From Zhihengliuella halotolerans (lineage in GTDB: Bacteria > Actinomycetota > Actinomycetes > Actinomycetales > Micrococcaceae): DNA of 64,000 nucleotides. The translations under genes and the position numbers were made by a program. The notes beneath the pieces were generated by a model. The model saw only the letters and a list, made by a program, of their open reading frames with translations, made no database searches and was not told the DNA's origin. Where the stretch lies: assembly GCF_004217565.1 (NCBI RefSeq), contig NZ_SHLA01000001.1, forward strand, positions 930,001-994,000. Reading direction: 5' to 3'. Below, piece after piece: positions 8,016 to 15,412 of this stretch (position 1 is its first letter; every line of letters begins with the position of its first letter).

Positions 8016-8855
8016 TCAGCGGGCGGCTGTCAGGGCCCGCACGACGGCGTCGGAGAGCGGCGGCCATGCCTCGATGGCCCACGGACCGAAGTCGCGGTCG
8101 GCCAGTGCCACACATGCGGCCCGCAGTTCGGGATCGACCCAGAGGAACGTCCCGGCCTGGCCGAAGTGGCCGAACGTGCGCGCGGAGTTCGCCGAGCCGG
8201 TCCAGTGCGGATTCTTGCCAGCCTTGATCTCGAAGCCCAGCCCCCACGCGTTGTCGCTCTGGCGCCCGAAGCCGGGCAGCACGCCGGGCAGACCCGGGAA
8301 CTGCACCGTGGATGCGGCTTGGAGGGACTCCGGCGCCAGCAGCGTGGGCGACATGAGCTCGGCGGCGAAGCGCGCCAGGTCGGCGGCAGTGGACACGGCG
8401 CCTGCGGCCGGGGTGCCGTTGAGGGTCGTGTCCGTCATGCCCAGTGGCGCCAGCACCGCCTCGTCGAGGTACTCGCCGAAGGGGATCTTCGTGGCCTCCT
8501 CGAGCGTTTCGCCGAGCACCTCGAACCCCGCGTTGGAGTAGATGCGCCGCGTGCGCGGCGCGGCGCGGACTGTCCGCTCGCCGAAGTCATAGCCGGCTGT
8601 GTGGGCCAGGAGATCGTGCACGGTGGCCCCGTCCGGACCGGTGGGCGTCTCGAGCTCGAGCGCGCCCTCCTCGAGGGCGACGAGCACCGCGTAGGCGGCC
8701 AGCGGCTTCGTGACGGAAGCCAGCCGGAAGCGGGCCCGCTGGTCGCCAGCGGTTCCGTAGGTGGCGCCGTCGTGCCCGACGACGACGGCGGCGGCGTGAT
8801 CGACGGGCCAGTCGCCGATGGCGGCGAGGGCGGAGGATACGGGGGAGTGGGTCAT
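8016..8855 (-). CDS. Serine hydrolase, class C beta-lactamase fold
   Basis: The 279-residue protein has the penicillin-binding fold signatures: S47-V-T-K50 as the acylated serine and its lysine, Y106-S-N108 as the second motif, and HFGQAGT where the KTG triad normally is. That replacement is common in esterases and D-aminopeptidase relatives. It lacks an obvious signal peptide, so it is probably cytosolic. The ATG at 8855 has GGAAGG about seven bases upstream. It lies 27 bp behind yaaA and is probably co-transcribed with it. Substrate unknown; calling it an antibiotic beta-lactamase is not warranted. Confidence 0.75.
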   Translation of the reverse strand: MTHSPVSSALAAIGDWPVDHAAAVVVGHDGATYGTAGDQRARFRLASVTKPLAAYAVLVALEEGALELETPTGPDGATVHDLLAHTAGYDFGERTVRAAPRTRRIYSNAGFEVLGETLEEATKIPFGEYLDEAVLAPLGMTDTTLNGTPAAGAVSTAADLARFAAELMSPTLLAPESLQAASTVQFPGLPGVLPGFGRQSDNAWGLGFEIKAGKNPHWTGSANSARTFGHFGQAGTFLWVDPELRAACVALADRDFGPWAIEAWPPLSDAVVRALTAAR

Positions 8856-8882
8856 GGTGCTGCCTTCCGGGGTGCGGTGGTC

Positions 8883-9680
8883 TCAGCGGGCGAAGGAGTG
8901 GTCCTCGGGCAGGACGATGGTCAGCTGGTGCGGCTTGCGGGCGGTGCCCGCCGTCAGCTCAGCCTCCCACTTCTCGCGGGCGACGGCGAGGAGCTCGTCC
9001 GGCGTGCCCGGCTGGGCCCCCGGGCGGGTCAGGAGGTGCCGGATCAGCTCGCCGCGCGTGTGCTTGGCGAAGTGCGAGACGACTTGCCGGGCGCCGCCGC
9101 GGACCTGGACGACGGACACCGTCACCGTTTCGGCGGCCGGCGGGGCCCAGGCGGCGGCGTACGTGCTCGAGCGGCAGTCGACGACGAGTTCGCCGGCGGC
9201 GCGCTCGGCCAAAGCGCGGGCAAGCCGCGGCTTCCACCACGTGGCGAGGCGGCCGAGCGGAGCATCCGCCGGGGCGGGCAGCTTGACGGACATCGAGAGG
9301 CGGTAGGCCGGGATGACGTCGGCGAACCCGACCGCGCCCCACAGCGCGCTGACGACCAGGATCGACTCGTCGGCGAGCCGCTGCGCGGGCGCGGGCAGCG
9401 TGGCGTAGCCGAGCGCCTCGTACAGCACGCCCGTGTAGATCGTGTGCGCGGGCCCGGCCGGCTCGTCATGCAGCCTCCGGTTGCGTTCGACCTCGTGAGC
9501 GAGCGTCTCGCCGACGCCGAGGACCTCGTGCGCGTCCGCTCGGCCCGACGTTTCGGCGAGGGCATCGAGCACCGCGAGCCGGTCCGGGGTGAGGGAGGGG
9601 AACGAGAGGGCGTGCGCGTCGAAGGGCGTCGACGTCGACGCTTGCTGTTTGCCTTCGGAAGGCGGCAGGAGAATAAGCAC
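8883..9680 (-). CDS. yaaA: YaaA-family peroxide-stress protein (DUF328/UPF0246)
   Basis: The family opening LILLPPSEGK is present, followed by conserved blocks including IYTGVLY and RLSMSVKLP. In E. coli YaaA lowers free iron during peroxide stress and binds DNA (family knowledge); the function here is inferred. I prefer the GTG at 9680, giving 265 residues, because the family normally starts directly at LILLPPSEGK; an in-frame ATG three codons upstream is the alternative. TACGAT on the minus strand (9688-9693) ends seven bases before the GTG and there is no Shine-Dalgarno, so a leaderless mRNA is likely. It heads a two-gene unit with the serine hydrolase and is divergent from the RNase P RNA gene. 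Confidence 0.8.
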   Translation of the reverse strand: MLILLPPSEGKQQASTSTPFDAHALSFPSLTPDRLAVLDALAETSGRADAHEVLGVGETLAHEVERNRRLHDEPAGPAHTIYTGVLYEALGYATLPAPAQRLADESILVVSALWGAVGFADVIPAYRLSMSVKLPAPADAPLGRLATWWKPRLARALAERAAGELVVDCRSSTYAAAWAPPAAETVTVSVVQVRGGARQVVSHFAKHTRGELIRHLLTRPGAQPGTPDELLAVAREKWEAELTAGTARKPHQLTIVLPEDHSFAR

Positions 9681-9769
9681 GCCTAGCATCGTATCGGCGT
9701 GCGGGCCCTGTGGCCGAGCCGGCCGCTCGTCGAGGGTCGCATGCGTTCGGCGCGCCTGTCCGGGCGCGA

Positions 9770-9775
9770 TAGACT
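9770..9775 (+). promoter_or_regulatory. -10 element of the RNase P RNA gene
   Basis: TAGACT lies seven bases before the predicted RNA 5' end. TTCGGC (9746-9751) is a poor -35 at 18 bp. The position fits the start of the RNA, and the same hexamer occurs before ileS and ndk. Confidence 0.5.
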
Positions 9776-9781
9776 GGGAGC

Positions 9782-10160
9782 TTGGACGGGATGGCTGGAC
9801 GATCGCGTGCCGCTTCGGCGGCCCGAGGAACGTCCGGGCTCCGCAGGACAGGGTGGTGGGTAACGCCCACTCGGGGCAACCCGCAGGCCAGTGCCACAGA
9901 AAATAGACCGCCCGCGTTCTACGCGGGTCAGGGTGAAACGGTGGTGTAAGAGACCACCAGCGGCCCAGGTGACTGGGCCGGCTCGGTAAACCCCACCCGG
10001 AGCAAGGCCAGACAGGCTGCGATTGAGGGCTGTTCGCCCGAGCAGCCGGGTAGGCCGCTCGAGTGCACCGGCAACGGTGCGCCTAGATGGATGATCGTCA
10101 CCTGCTGGTGCGGGCAACCGCAGCAGGCACAGAACCCGGCGTACAGGTCATCCCGTCCTC
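9782..10160 (+). ncRNA. rnpB: RNase P RNA, bacterial class A
   Basis: This is the catalytic RNA that removes 5' leaders from tRNA precursors. The P1 helix closes perfectly: bases 9784-9793 pair with 10149-10158. The conserved GAGGAACGTCCGGGCT block (from about 9828), the ACAGAAAATAGACCGCC core element (from about 9896) and the GGTGTAAGAGACCACC stem are present in the right order. Length is about 379 bases, normal for actinobacteria. Exact ends are estimated from P1. No protein-coding gene overlaps it in a convincing way. Confidence 0.96.
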
Positions 10161-10348
10161 CTCAACTGTGATCAGCCTCACGCTGCCGCGTCCGTTCGGC
10201 ATCGGCGCGCCGCTTATCATGGAAGATGAGGAGCAACGAGGCTCCATCGGGGAGAGATCCTGACACCCCGCGAACCGTATCTGCAATGGTGCTTACACGG
10301 TGCCAGTCGGCCAACGGATCCATGGCCGATGCGAAGGAAGGACATTTA

Positions 10349-11809
10349 GTGACCCAGCAGTCTGCAGCGGCCCTCTCGGAATGGAGCGGACGCGAAGAAC
10401 TCGCCGAGGCCATGATCCCGCTCATCGGGCGGCTCTACCGCAAGAACAACGTGGTGACCTCCGTATACGGGCGCAAGCTGATCAACAAGTCGGCCGTCGA
10501 CATTCTCAAGGCCCACCGCATCGCCCGCCACAACGACGGCAAGGAACTCCCGCTCGAGGAGACCTACCCGCTCCTGCAGGCCATCGCCGGCCTGAACCTG
10601 GGCGCCGCTTCCGTGGACATCGCGAAGCTGACCCGGAAGTACAAGGAATCCGGCAGTGGTGCCGAGATCTCCGATTTCCTGAAGGCCGAGTTCGGCGATC
10701 TCGTCGGAGCTGCCGGCGCCTCCGAGGCGCAGCCGCGCGACGTCGTGCTCTACGGCTTCGGCCGCATCGGCCGCCTCCTGGCCCGCATCCTGATCGAGCG
10801 CGGCGGCTACGGCCTGCGCCTGCGTGCGATCGTGGTGCGGAAGGGATCCGACGACGACCTGGTCAAGCGCGCGTCGCTGCTGCGCCGGGACTCGGTGCAC
10901 GGCCCGTTCGACGGTTCCATCACCGTCGACGAGGAGAACAGCACGATCCAGGCCAACGGCACCCTGATCAAGGTCATCTACTCGTCCGACCCGGCCGCGG
11001 TGGACTATACCGAGCACGGCATCAACGACGCGATCGTCGTCGACAACACGGGTCGGTGGCGCGATCGCGAGGGTCTCGAGCAGCACCTGCAGGCCAAGGG
11101 CGTCTCCCGGGTCCTGCTCACGGCCCCGGGCAAGGGCGACGTGAAGAACATCGTGCACGGCATCAACCACGGCGACATCGTCGAGTCCGACACGATCGTT
11201 TCGGCCGCATCGTGCACGACCAACGCCATCACCCCCGTGCTGAAGGCGCTCAACGACGAGTACGGCGTCGTGCACGGCCACGTCGAGACCGTGCACTCTT
11301 TCACGAACGACCAGAACCTGATCGACAACTTCCACAACGGCGACCGCCGCGGCCGCTCGGCGGCCCTGAACATGGTCATCACGGAGACCGGCGCGGCCAA
11401 GGCCGTGGCCAAGGCGCTGCCGGAGTTCGCCGGAAAGCTCACGGGCAACGCGATCCGCGTGCCCACCCCGGATGTCTCCATGGCCATCCTCAACCTCAAC
11501 CTGGAGCGCGAGGCCACCAAGGAAGACGTCAACACGTACCTGCGGCAGACGTCCCTGAACAGCCCGCTGCACAAGCAGATCGACTACATCGACTCGCCGG
11601 AGGTCGTCTCGACGGACTTCATCGGTTCCCGCCGTGCCGGCATCGTCGACGGTCTCGCCACGATCGCCAACGGCAAGAACGCCGTCGTCTACGTCTGGTA
11701 CGACAACGAGTTCGGCTACTCCTGCCAGGTCATCCGCGTGCTCGAAGAGCTCGCGGGCACGCACCCGAGGGCTTTCCCGGTCCTCGAGTCCGAGCTGGCG
11801 ACCGCCTAG
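10349..11809 (+). CDS. gap: Glyceraldehyde-3-phosphate dehydrogenase, long form
   Basis: The protein oxidises glyceraldehyde 3-phosphate with NAD(P). At 486 residues it carries about 130 extra N-terminal residues before the Rossmann start YGFGRIGRLL, unlike the 335-residue glycolytic enzyme. The catalytic cysteine is Cys289 in SAASCTTNAI, and the C-terminal WYDNEFGYSC is intact. The GTG at 10349 is chosen because GAAGGAAGGA ends about six bases upstream. Long Gap proteins of this kind exist in several Micrococcales and corynebacteria, where some favour the gluconeogenic direction; which role applies here is not visible. It is monocistronic with a strong terminator. Confidence 0.88.
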   Translation: MTQQSAAALSEWSGREELAEAMIPLIGRLYRKNNVVTSVYGRKLINKSAVDILKAHRIARHNDGKELPLEETYPLLQAIAGLNLGAASVDIAKLTRKYKESGSGAEISDFLKAEFGDLVGAAGASEAQPRDVVLYGFGRIGRLLARILIERGGYGLRLRAIVVRKGSDDDLVKRASLLRRDSVHGPFDGSITVDEENSTIQANGTLIKVIYSSDPAAVDYTEHGINDAIVVDNTGRWRDREGLEQHLQAKGVSRVLLTAPGKGDVKNIVHGINHGDIVESDTIVSAASCTTNAITPVLKALNDEYGVVHGHVETVHSFTNDQNLIDNFHNGDRRGRSAALNMVITETGAAKAVAKALPEFAGKLTGNAIRVPTPDVSMAILNLNLEREATKEDVNTYLRQTSLNSPLHKQIDYIDSPEVVSTDFIGSRRAGIVDGLATIANGKNAVVYVWYDNEFGYSCQVIRVLEELAGTHPRAFPVLESELATA

Positions 11810-11828
11810 GGCTTTCTCGGCCCGTTAC

Positions 11829-11878
11829 AAGACGACGACGCCGTCGCCCGCTTCGGTGGGCGACGGCGTCGTCGTCTT
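11829..11878. terminator. 21-bp stem terminator between gap and def
   Basis: Bases 11829-11849 pair perfectly with 11858-11878 around an eight-base loop containing TTCG. It lies between convergent genes and has A and T residues at both ends, so it can work in both directions. Confidence 0.8.
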
Positions 11879-11909
11879 CAGGGGAGGGCGGCCGGGACGG
11901 GCCTGCGGC

Positions 11910-12482
11910 TCAGTGTCCGAAGGGGTCGGGGTCGACGCCGGGCAGCCACGAATGGCCTGCGACGCCCCAGTCGAGCTGCTTCTTGGCCTTCTTCCAACGA
12001 CGGCTCCACTTGTCGTTGAGGCGATCGACGTAGAGGAAGCCGTCGAGGTGGTCGTACTCGTGCTGCATGACGCGGGCGAACCAGCCGGTGGCCTCGAAGG
12101 AGATCGGCTCACCGTCGCCGTTGAAGCCCTCCACGCGCGCGTACTCCGCGCGCTTGAGCGGGAAGGAGAGCCCCGGGGCGGACAGGCAGCCCTCGACCTC
12201 CTCGTCGGGGTCGGGCTGGGCACCGGAGACCTTGGAGAGGGTCAGGCGGGGGTTCACGACGACGCCGCGCGCCGGCACGCCGTCCTCGTTGGCGAACTCG
12301 TAGGTGAAGAGCCGCAGGCCGACGCCGATCTGCGGGGCGGCGAGGCCGACCCCGTTCGCCTCGTCCTGGGTGTCGAACATGTCCTGGATGAGCGCACGCA
12401 GCTCGTCGTCGAACTCGACGACCTCCTGGGCGCGGTGGTGCAGGACGTCCTCGCCGTAGATCACGATCGGTCGGACTGCCAT
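11910..12482 (-). CDS. def: Peptide deformylase
   Basis: It removes the formyl group from nascent N-terminal methionine. All three motifs are present in the 190-residue protein: GVGLAAPQIG, EGCLS with metal ligand Cys99, and HEYDH with His141, Glu142 and His145. The ATG at 12482 has GAGGAGGAA four bases upstream. The gene begins only about 20 bases after the T-run of the tRNA-His terminator, which leaves no room for its own promoter there. Expression may come from read-through or a promoter inside the tRNA region. It ends at the bidirectional terminator shared with gap. Confidence 0.95.
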   Translation of the reverse strand: MAVRPIVIYGEDVLHHRAQEVVEFDDELRALIQDMFDTQDEANGVGLAAPQIGVGLRLFTYEFANEDGVPARGVVVNPRLTLSKVSGAQPDPDEEVEGCLSAPGLSFPLKRAEYARVEGFNGDGEPISFEATGWFARVMQHEYDHLDGFLYVDRLNDKWSRRWKKAKKQLDWGVAGHSWLPGVDPDPFGH

Positions 12483-12501
12483 GAACTTCCTCCTCGGCGG
12501 G

Positions 12502-12539
12502 CAAAAAACAAGCCGCCCCGGTCATGACCGGGGCGGCTT
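12502..12539 (-). terminator. Rho-independent terminator of tRNA-His
   Basis: A 30-base perfect palindrome (12510-12539) is followed on the minus strand by GTTTTTTG, a classical intrinsic terminator. Its T-run ends just before the ribosome binding site of def. Confidence 0.9.
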
Positions 12540-12545
12540 CTTCGG

Positions 12546-12619
12546 GGTGAGTAACGGGGCTTGAACCCGCGACCTTCTGGACCACAACCAGACGCTCTGC
12601 CGACTGAGCTATACCCACC
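12546..12619 (-). tRNA. tRNA-His (GTG anticodon)
   Basis: The cloverleaf is complete. The acceptor stem GTGGGTA pairs with TACTCAC, the anticodon loop reads TTGTGGT, and the T-loop GTTCAAGCC is normal. An extra encoded G precedes the acceptor stem, opposite a C discriminator, as expected for the G-1 identity element of tRNA-His. CCA is not encoded. Confidence 0.96.
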
Positions 12620-12782
12620 ATCGCGGCACCGAGCACGTCACTCGCAGCTGAACGCTACGCCTGAGATGCTAGGTCGCTATGCGCGTCTGACACGAGGTTT
12701 TCGCCTCCTGCCGTCCGGGCAACGCACACTATCTTACACACATTCCTACCCGATTGCCCTAATCGAGAAGGCGTGCCGTGCA

Positions 12783-13421
12783 TCACACTGCCGGCGGGGC
12801 GGCGTCTGATGCGTCGTTCTCGGCGACGACCGCCCGGGCGATCTTCTGTGCGGTCTTGCTGTCGGGCCCGGGGGCGGGCACCATGACGGCCTGCCGGTAG
12901 TAGCGGAGCTCTTGAATCGAATCGCGGATGTCGCCGAGAGCGCGGTGGCCCCCGGTCTTGGCAGGGGCCTGGAAAAAGGCCTTCGGGTACCAGCGGCGCG
13001 CGAGCTCTTTGATCGTGGAGACGTCGATGATCCGGTAGTGCAAGTGCTCGATGACCTCCGGCATGTCCCGCGCCAGGAAGTTGCGGTCCGTGCCGACGGT
13101 GTTTCCGGCCAGCTGGGCCTTGTTCGGCTCCGGGACCCACTTGCGGATGTATTCCATGACCCGGCCCGTCGCCTCCTCCATGGAGACGCCGTCGTCGAGG
13201 ACCTCGATCAGTCCGGAGTCGGTATGCATCTTGCGGACGAAGTCGTTCATCTGGGCGAGAGCCTCGTCCGAGGGCTTGATGACGACGTCGACCCCGTCGC
13301 CGAGGACGTTCAATTCGGGATCGGTCACGAGCACGGCGACCTCGACGAGCGCGTCGGCTCCGAGGTCGAGACCCGTCATTTCGCAGTCGATCCACACAAT
13401 GTTTTCTGCAGAAATAGGCAC
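12783..13421 (-). CDS. orn: Oligoribonuclease
   Basis: Orn degrades 2-5 nucleotide RNAs and pGpG to mononucleotides. The 212-residue DEDDh exonuclease shows WIDCEMTGLD (Asp12, Glu14), the middle Asp region GTDRNFL, and HRALGDIRDSI with the catalytic His and Asp. The alanine-rich tail after residue 195 is longer than in E. coli Orn. The GTG at 13421 has no clear Shine-Dalgarno. TAGATT on the minus strand ends six bases before it, so a leaderless mRNA is possible, although the small membrane gene ends only 23 bp upstream and could read through. Confidence 0.93.
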   Translation of the reverse strand: MPISAENIVWIDCEMTGLDLGADALVEVAVLVTDPELNVLGDGVDVVIKPSDEALAQMNDFVRKMHTDSGLIEVLDDGVSMEEATGRVMEYIRKWVPEPNKAQLAGNTVGTDRNFLARDMPEVIEHLHYRIIDVSTIKELARRWYPKAFFQAPAKTGGHRALGDIRDSIQELRYYRQAVMVPAPGPDSKTAQKIARAVVAENDASDAAPPAV

Positions 13422-13444
13422 GGACCCAATCTACCCGCAGTGCG

Positions 13445-13678
13445 CTAGTCGCCGCTCGCCCGGCGGGCGAAGCGCAATGTGACGAGCCAGAGCAGTGTGA
13501 AGGCGACGGCCGTCGTCGTGCCCGCTGCCACGGACGCCCCGACCGACAGGCCGAGGCGCGGACCCGCGAGAGCGACGACGACGGCGGCGAAGAGACCCCA
13601 GCCCAGGACGGCGTGCGCGCCGGCGGGGGCGGGCGGACGGCGGGCACCGTCCGGGGTGCTGGCTGCGTGACGACCCAT
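13445..13678 (-). CDS. Small two-helix membrane protein, unknown function
   Basis: The predicted product has 77 residues starting MGRHAASTPDG. It has a proline-rich N-terminus and two hydrophobic segments, roughly residues 26-43 and 49-69, ending with the basic tail RFARRASGD. The ATG at 13678 is preferred over an upstream start because CAGGAG stands at good spacing. It lies immediately upstream of orn in the same direction and is divergent from the mannosyltransferases. I do not recognise the family. The strong start site and clear membrane profile suggest a real gene. Confidence 0.6.
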   Translation of the reverse strand: MGRHAASTPDGARRPPAPAGAHAVLGWGLFAAVVVALAGPRLGLSVGASVAAGTTTAVAFTLLWLVTLRFARRASGD

Positions 13679-13792
13679 TGACGCTCCTGACTGGCGATAA
13701 CCGGATGCCGCAAGCATAGGTCGGCCGGGCGTCAGACGTGACGAACGCGTCGCGCGCGGCGTGTGGCTCTTCGCCTCACCCCGAGGCTCAAA

Positions 13793-13801
13793 TGTTAGGA
13801 T
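13793..13801 (+). promoter_or_regulatory. Extended -10 promoter of the mannosyltransferase pair
   Basis: TGT-TAGGAT lies about 80 bases before the GTG of the first transferase. The same nine bases occur before wecC at 6540-6548. No convincing -35 is present, as is common for extended -10 promoters. Confidence 0.45.
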
Positions 13802-13881
13802 CTAGGGCATTGACTAACCCCGCGTGAGTCCCAAATCGCGCGGCCGCTAGTCCCGTCCCGACCCGACTCGAAGGAACGTGC

Positions 13882-15411
13882 GTGAACGTGACCGAACCCG
13901 GTACTGCGGATCTGACCGCGGCGCCCAAGGTTAACCGCACGTTGGTCGAGGGAAGCATCGGGGCCTTCCTGATCGTCCTGGGCTCGCTCGGCATCGGCTG
14001 GCTCGCGAGCATTTCGCCGCTTCACCGCGTTGAGTTCATGATTCTCCTGCGCACCGAAACGTGGGGCGTCATCGCCTCGACGTCGGCGATGACGATCGGC
14101 TGCTGGATCATGTTCCGGGCCTGGCTGCGGCTCGGGCAGAAGCTTCGCGGCTGGCCCGAGGGCTCGCTGGTCGTCGTGCGCCGCGCGTGCTGGGCGTGGG
14201 GGCTGCCGCTGCTCGCGTGCGTGCCCATCTTCAGTCGCGACGTGTACGCGTATATCGGCCAGGGCAGGCTGGTAGCCGCCGGCCACGACCCGTACCAGCA
14301 GGGCATCTCGACGATATCGAACTGGTTCCAGCTCGGCACCGACACGATGTGGTCGGAGTCGACGACGCCGTACGGTCCGCTGTTCCTGAACGTTGAGCAC
14401 GTCGTGATGATGATCGCGGGGGAGAACCCCGATCTCGCTGTCTTGCTGTTCCGCCTGGTGGCGTTCGCCGGTGTTGTGCTGTGCATGGTCTACACACCTA
14501 AGCTCGCGGCGCTGCACGGCGTCTCCGGGGCCAAGGCCACATGGATCACCGTCGCCAACCCGCTCTTCCTCGTCTCGTTCGTCGCGAGCGCCCACAATGA
14601 CGCCCTCATGGTGGGCCTGGCCGTCGCCGGCACCTACTACGCGGCGACTGGCCGCGGCATTCGCGGCGTCCTGCTGATCACGGCCTCCATCGGAATCAAG
14701 CCGATCACGATGGTTCTGCTGCCGTTCATCGGTTTGCTGTGGGCCGGGCGTGGCGCGTCGTGGCCGCGCCGGTTCCTCTACTGGGTCTACACCGCCGGCA
14801 TCGGACTGGGCCTGATGGTCGTCATCGGCTACGCCAACGGCTACGGCCTGGGCTGGCTGACCGTGATGCTCACGACCGGCACGGGCTACAGCGTCTACGC
14901 GCCGATCGGCATTCTCATCAACTTCCTGAACGGGTCGCTGGGCACGCTCGGCCTCGACAGCTCATGGGTGCTGCCGACGCTGAAGCTCATCGGCCGGCTG
15001 GCCTCCGTCGCCATCGTCCTGCTCCTGATGTTCAAAGGCAGCCACGGGCACATCGTACAGAGGATGGTGCTCGCGTTCACCGCCTTGGTTGTCCTGTCGC
15101 CGGTCATCCACCCCTGGTACCTGCTGTGGCTGCTGCCCTTCTTCGCCGCCTCCGGGATCCGCGACGACTGGCAGATCGTGTGGGTCTACTTCACCGTTGC
15201 GTTCTTCATCGCGTACGGCGTCGCCGACCAGCTCTTCGTCTGGCAGTTCATGAGCGATGTCAAACCGTTCCTGCAGCAGCTCGCGACCCTCATTTCGTGG
15301 GCGTTCATGATCTACCTCGCGGTGTTCGATCCGAAAACGAGACTGATCTTCGTCGAGTTCCGCAAGTCGTTGCGTCTGCCCCGCTCTCTTCGCTTCCGAA
15401 AGGCGGGCTAG
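13882..15411 (+). CDS. Polyprenol-phosphate-mannose-dependent mannosyltransferase, MptA/MptB-like (first copy)
   Basis: The 509-residue integral membrane protein has about 12-13 hydrophobic segments. The GT-C fold catalytic loop is near residue 118, with SRDVYAYIGQGRL carrying the conserved aspartate, then DPYQQG and WSESTTPYGP. Family members add alpha-1,6-mannose units to lipomannan-type glycolipids from polyprenyl-phosphate-mannose on the outer membrane face. The GTG at 13882 has AAGGAAC four to five bases upstream. The second copy starts two bases after this stop. MptA versus MptB cannot be decided from sequence alone. Confidence 0.8.
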   Translation: MNVTEPGTADLTAAPKVNRTLVEGSIGAFLIVLGSLGIGWLASISPLHRVEFMILLRTETWGVIASTSAMTIGCWIMFRAWLRLGQKLRGWPEGSLVVVRRACWAWGLPLLACVPIFSRDVYAYIGQGRLVAAGHDPYQQGISTISNWFQLGTDTMWSESTTPYGPLFLNVEHVVMMIAGENPDLAVLLFRLVAFAGVVLCMVYTPKLAALHGVSGAKATWITVANPLFLVSFVASAHNDALMVGLAVAGTYYAATGRGIRGVLLITASIGIKPITMVLLPFIGLLWAGRGASWPRRFLYWVYTAGIGLGLMVVIGYANGYGLGWLTVMLTTGTGYSVYAPIGILINFLNGSLGTLGLDSSWVLPTLKLIGRLASVAIVLLLMFKGSHGHIVQRMVLAFTALVVLSPVIHPWYLLWLLPFFAASGIRDDWQIVWVYFTVAFFIAYGVADQLFVWQFMSDVKPFLQQLATLISWAFMIYLAVFDPKTRLIFVEFRKSLRLPRSLRFRKAG

Positions 15412-15412
15412 C

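Noticed and set aside
8016-8855. Antibiotic-resistance beta-lactamase
   Set aside because: The SxxK and YxN motifs are shared by many esterases and peptidases. The KTG box is replaced by HFG and there is no signal peptide.
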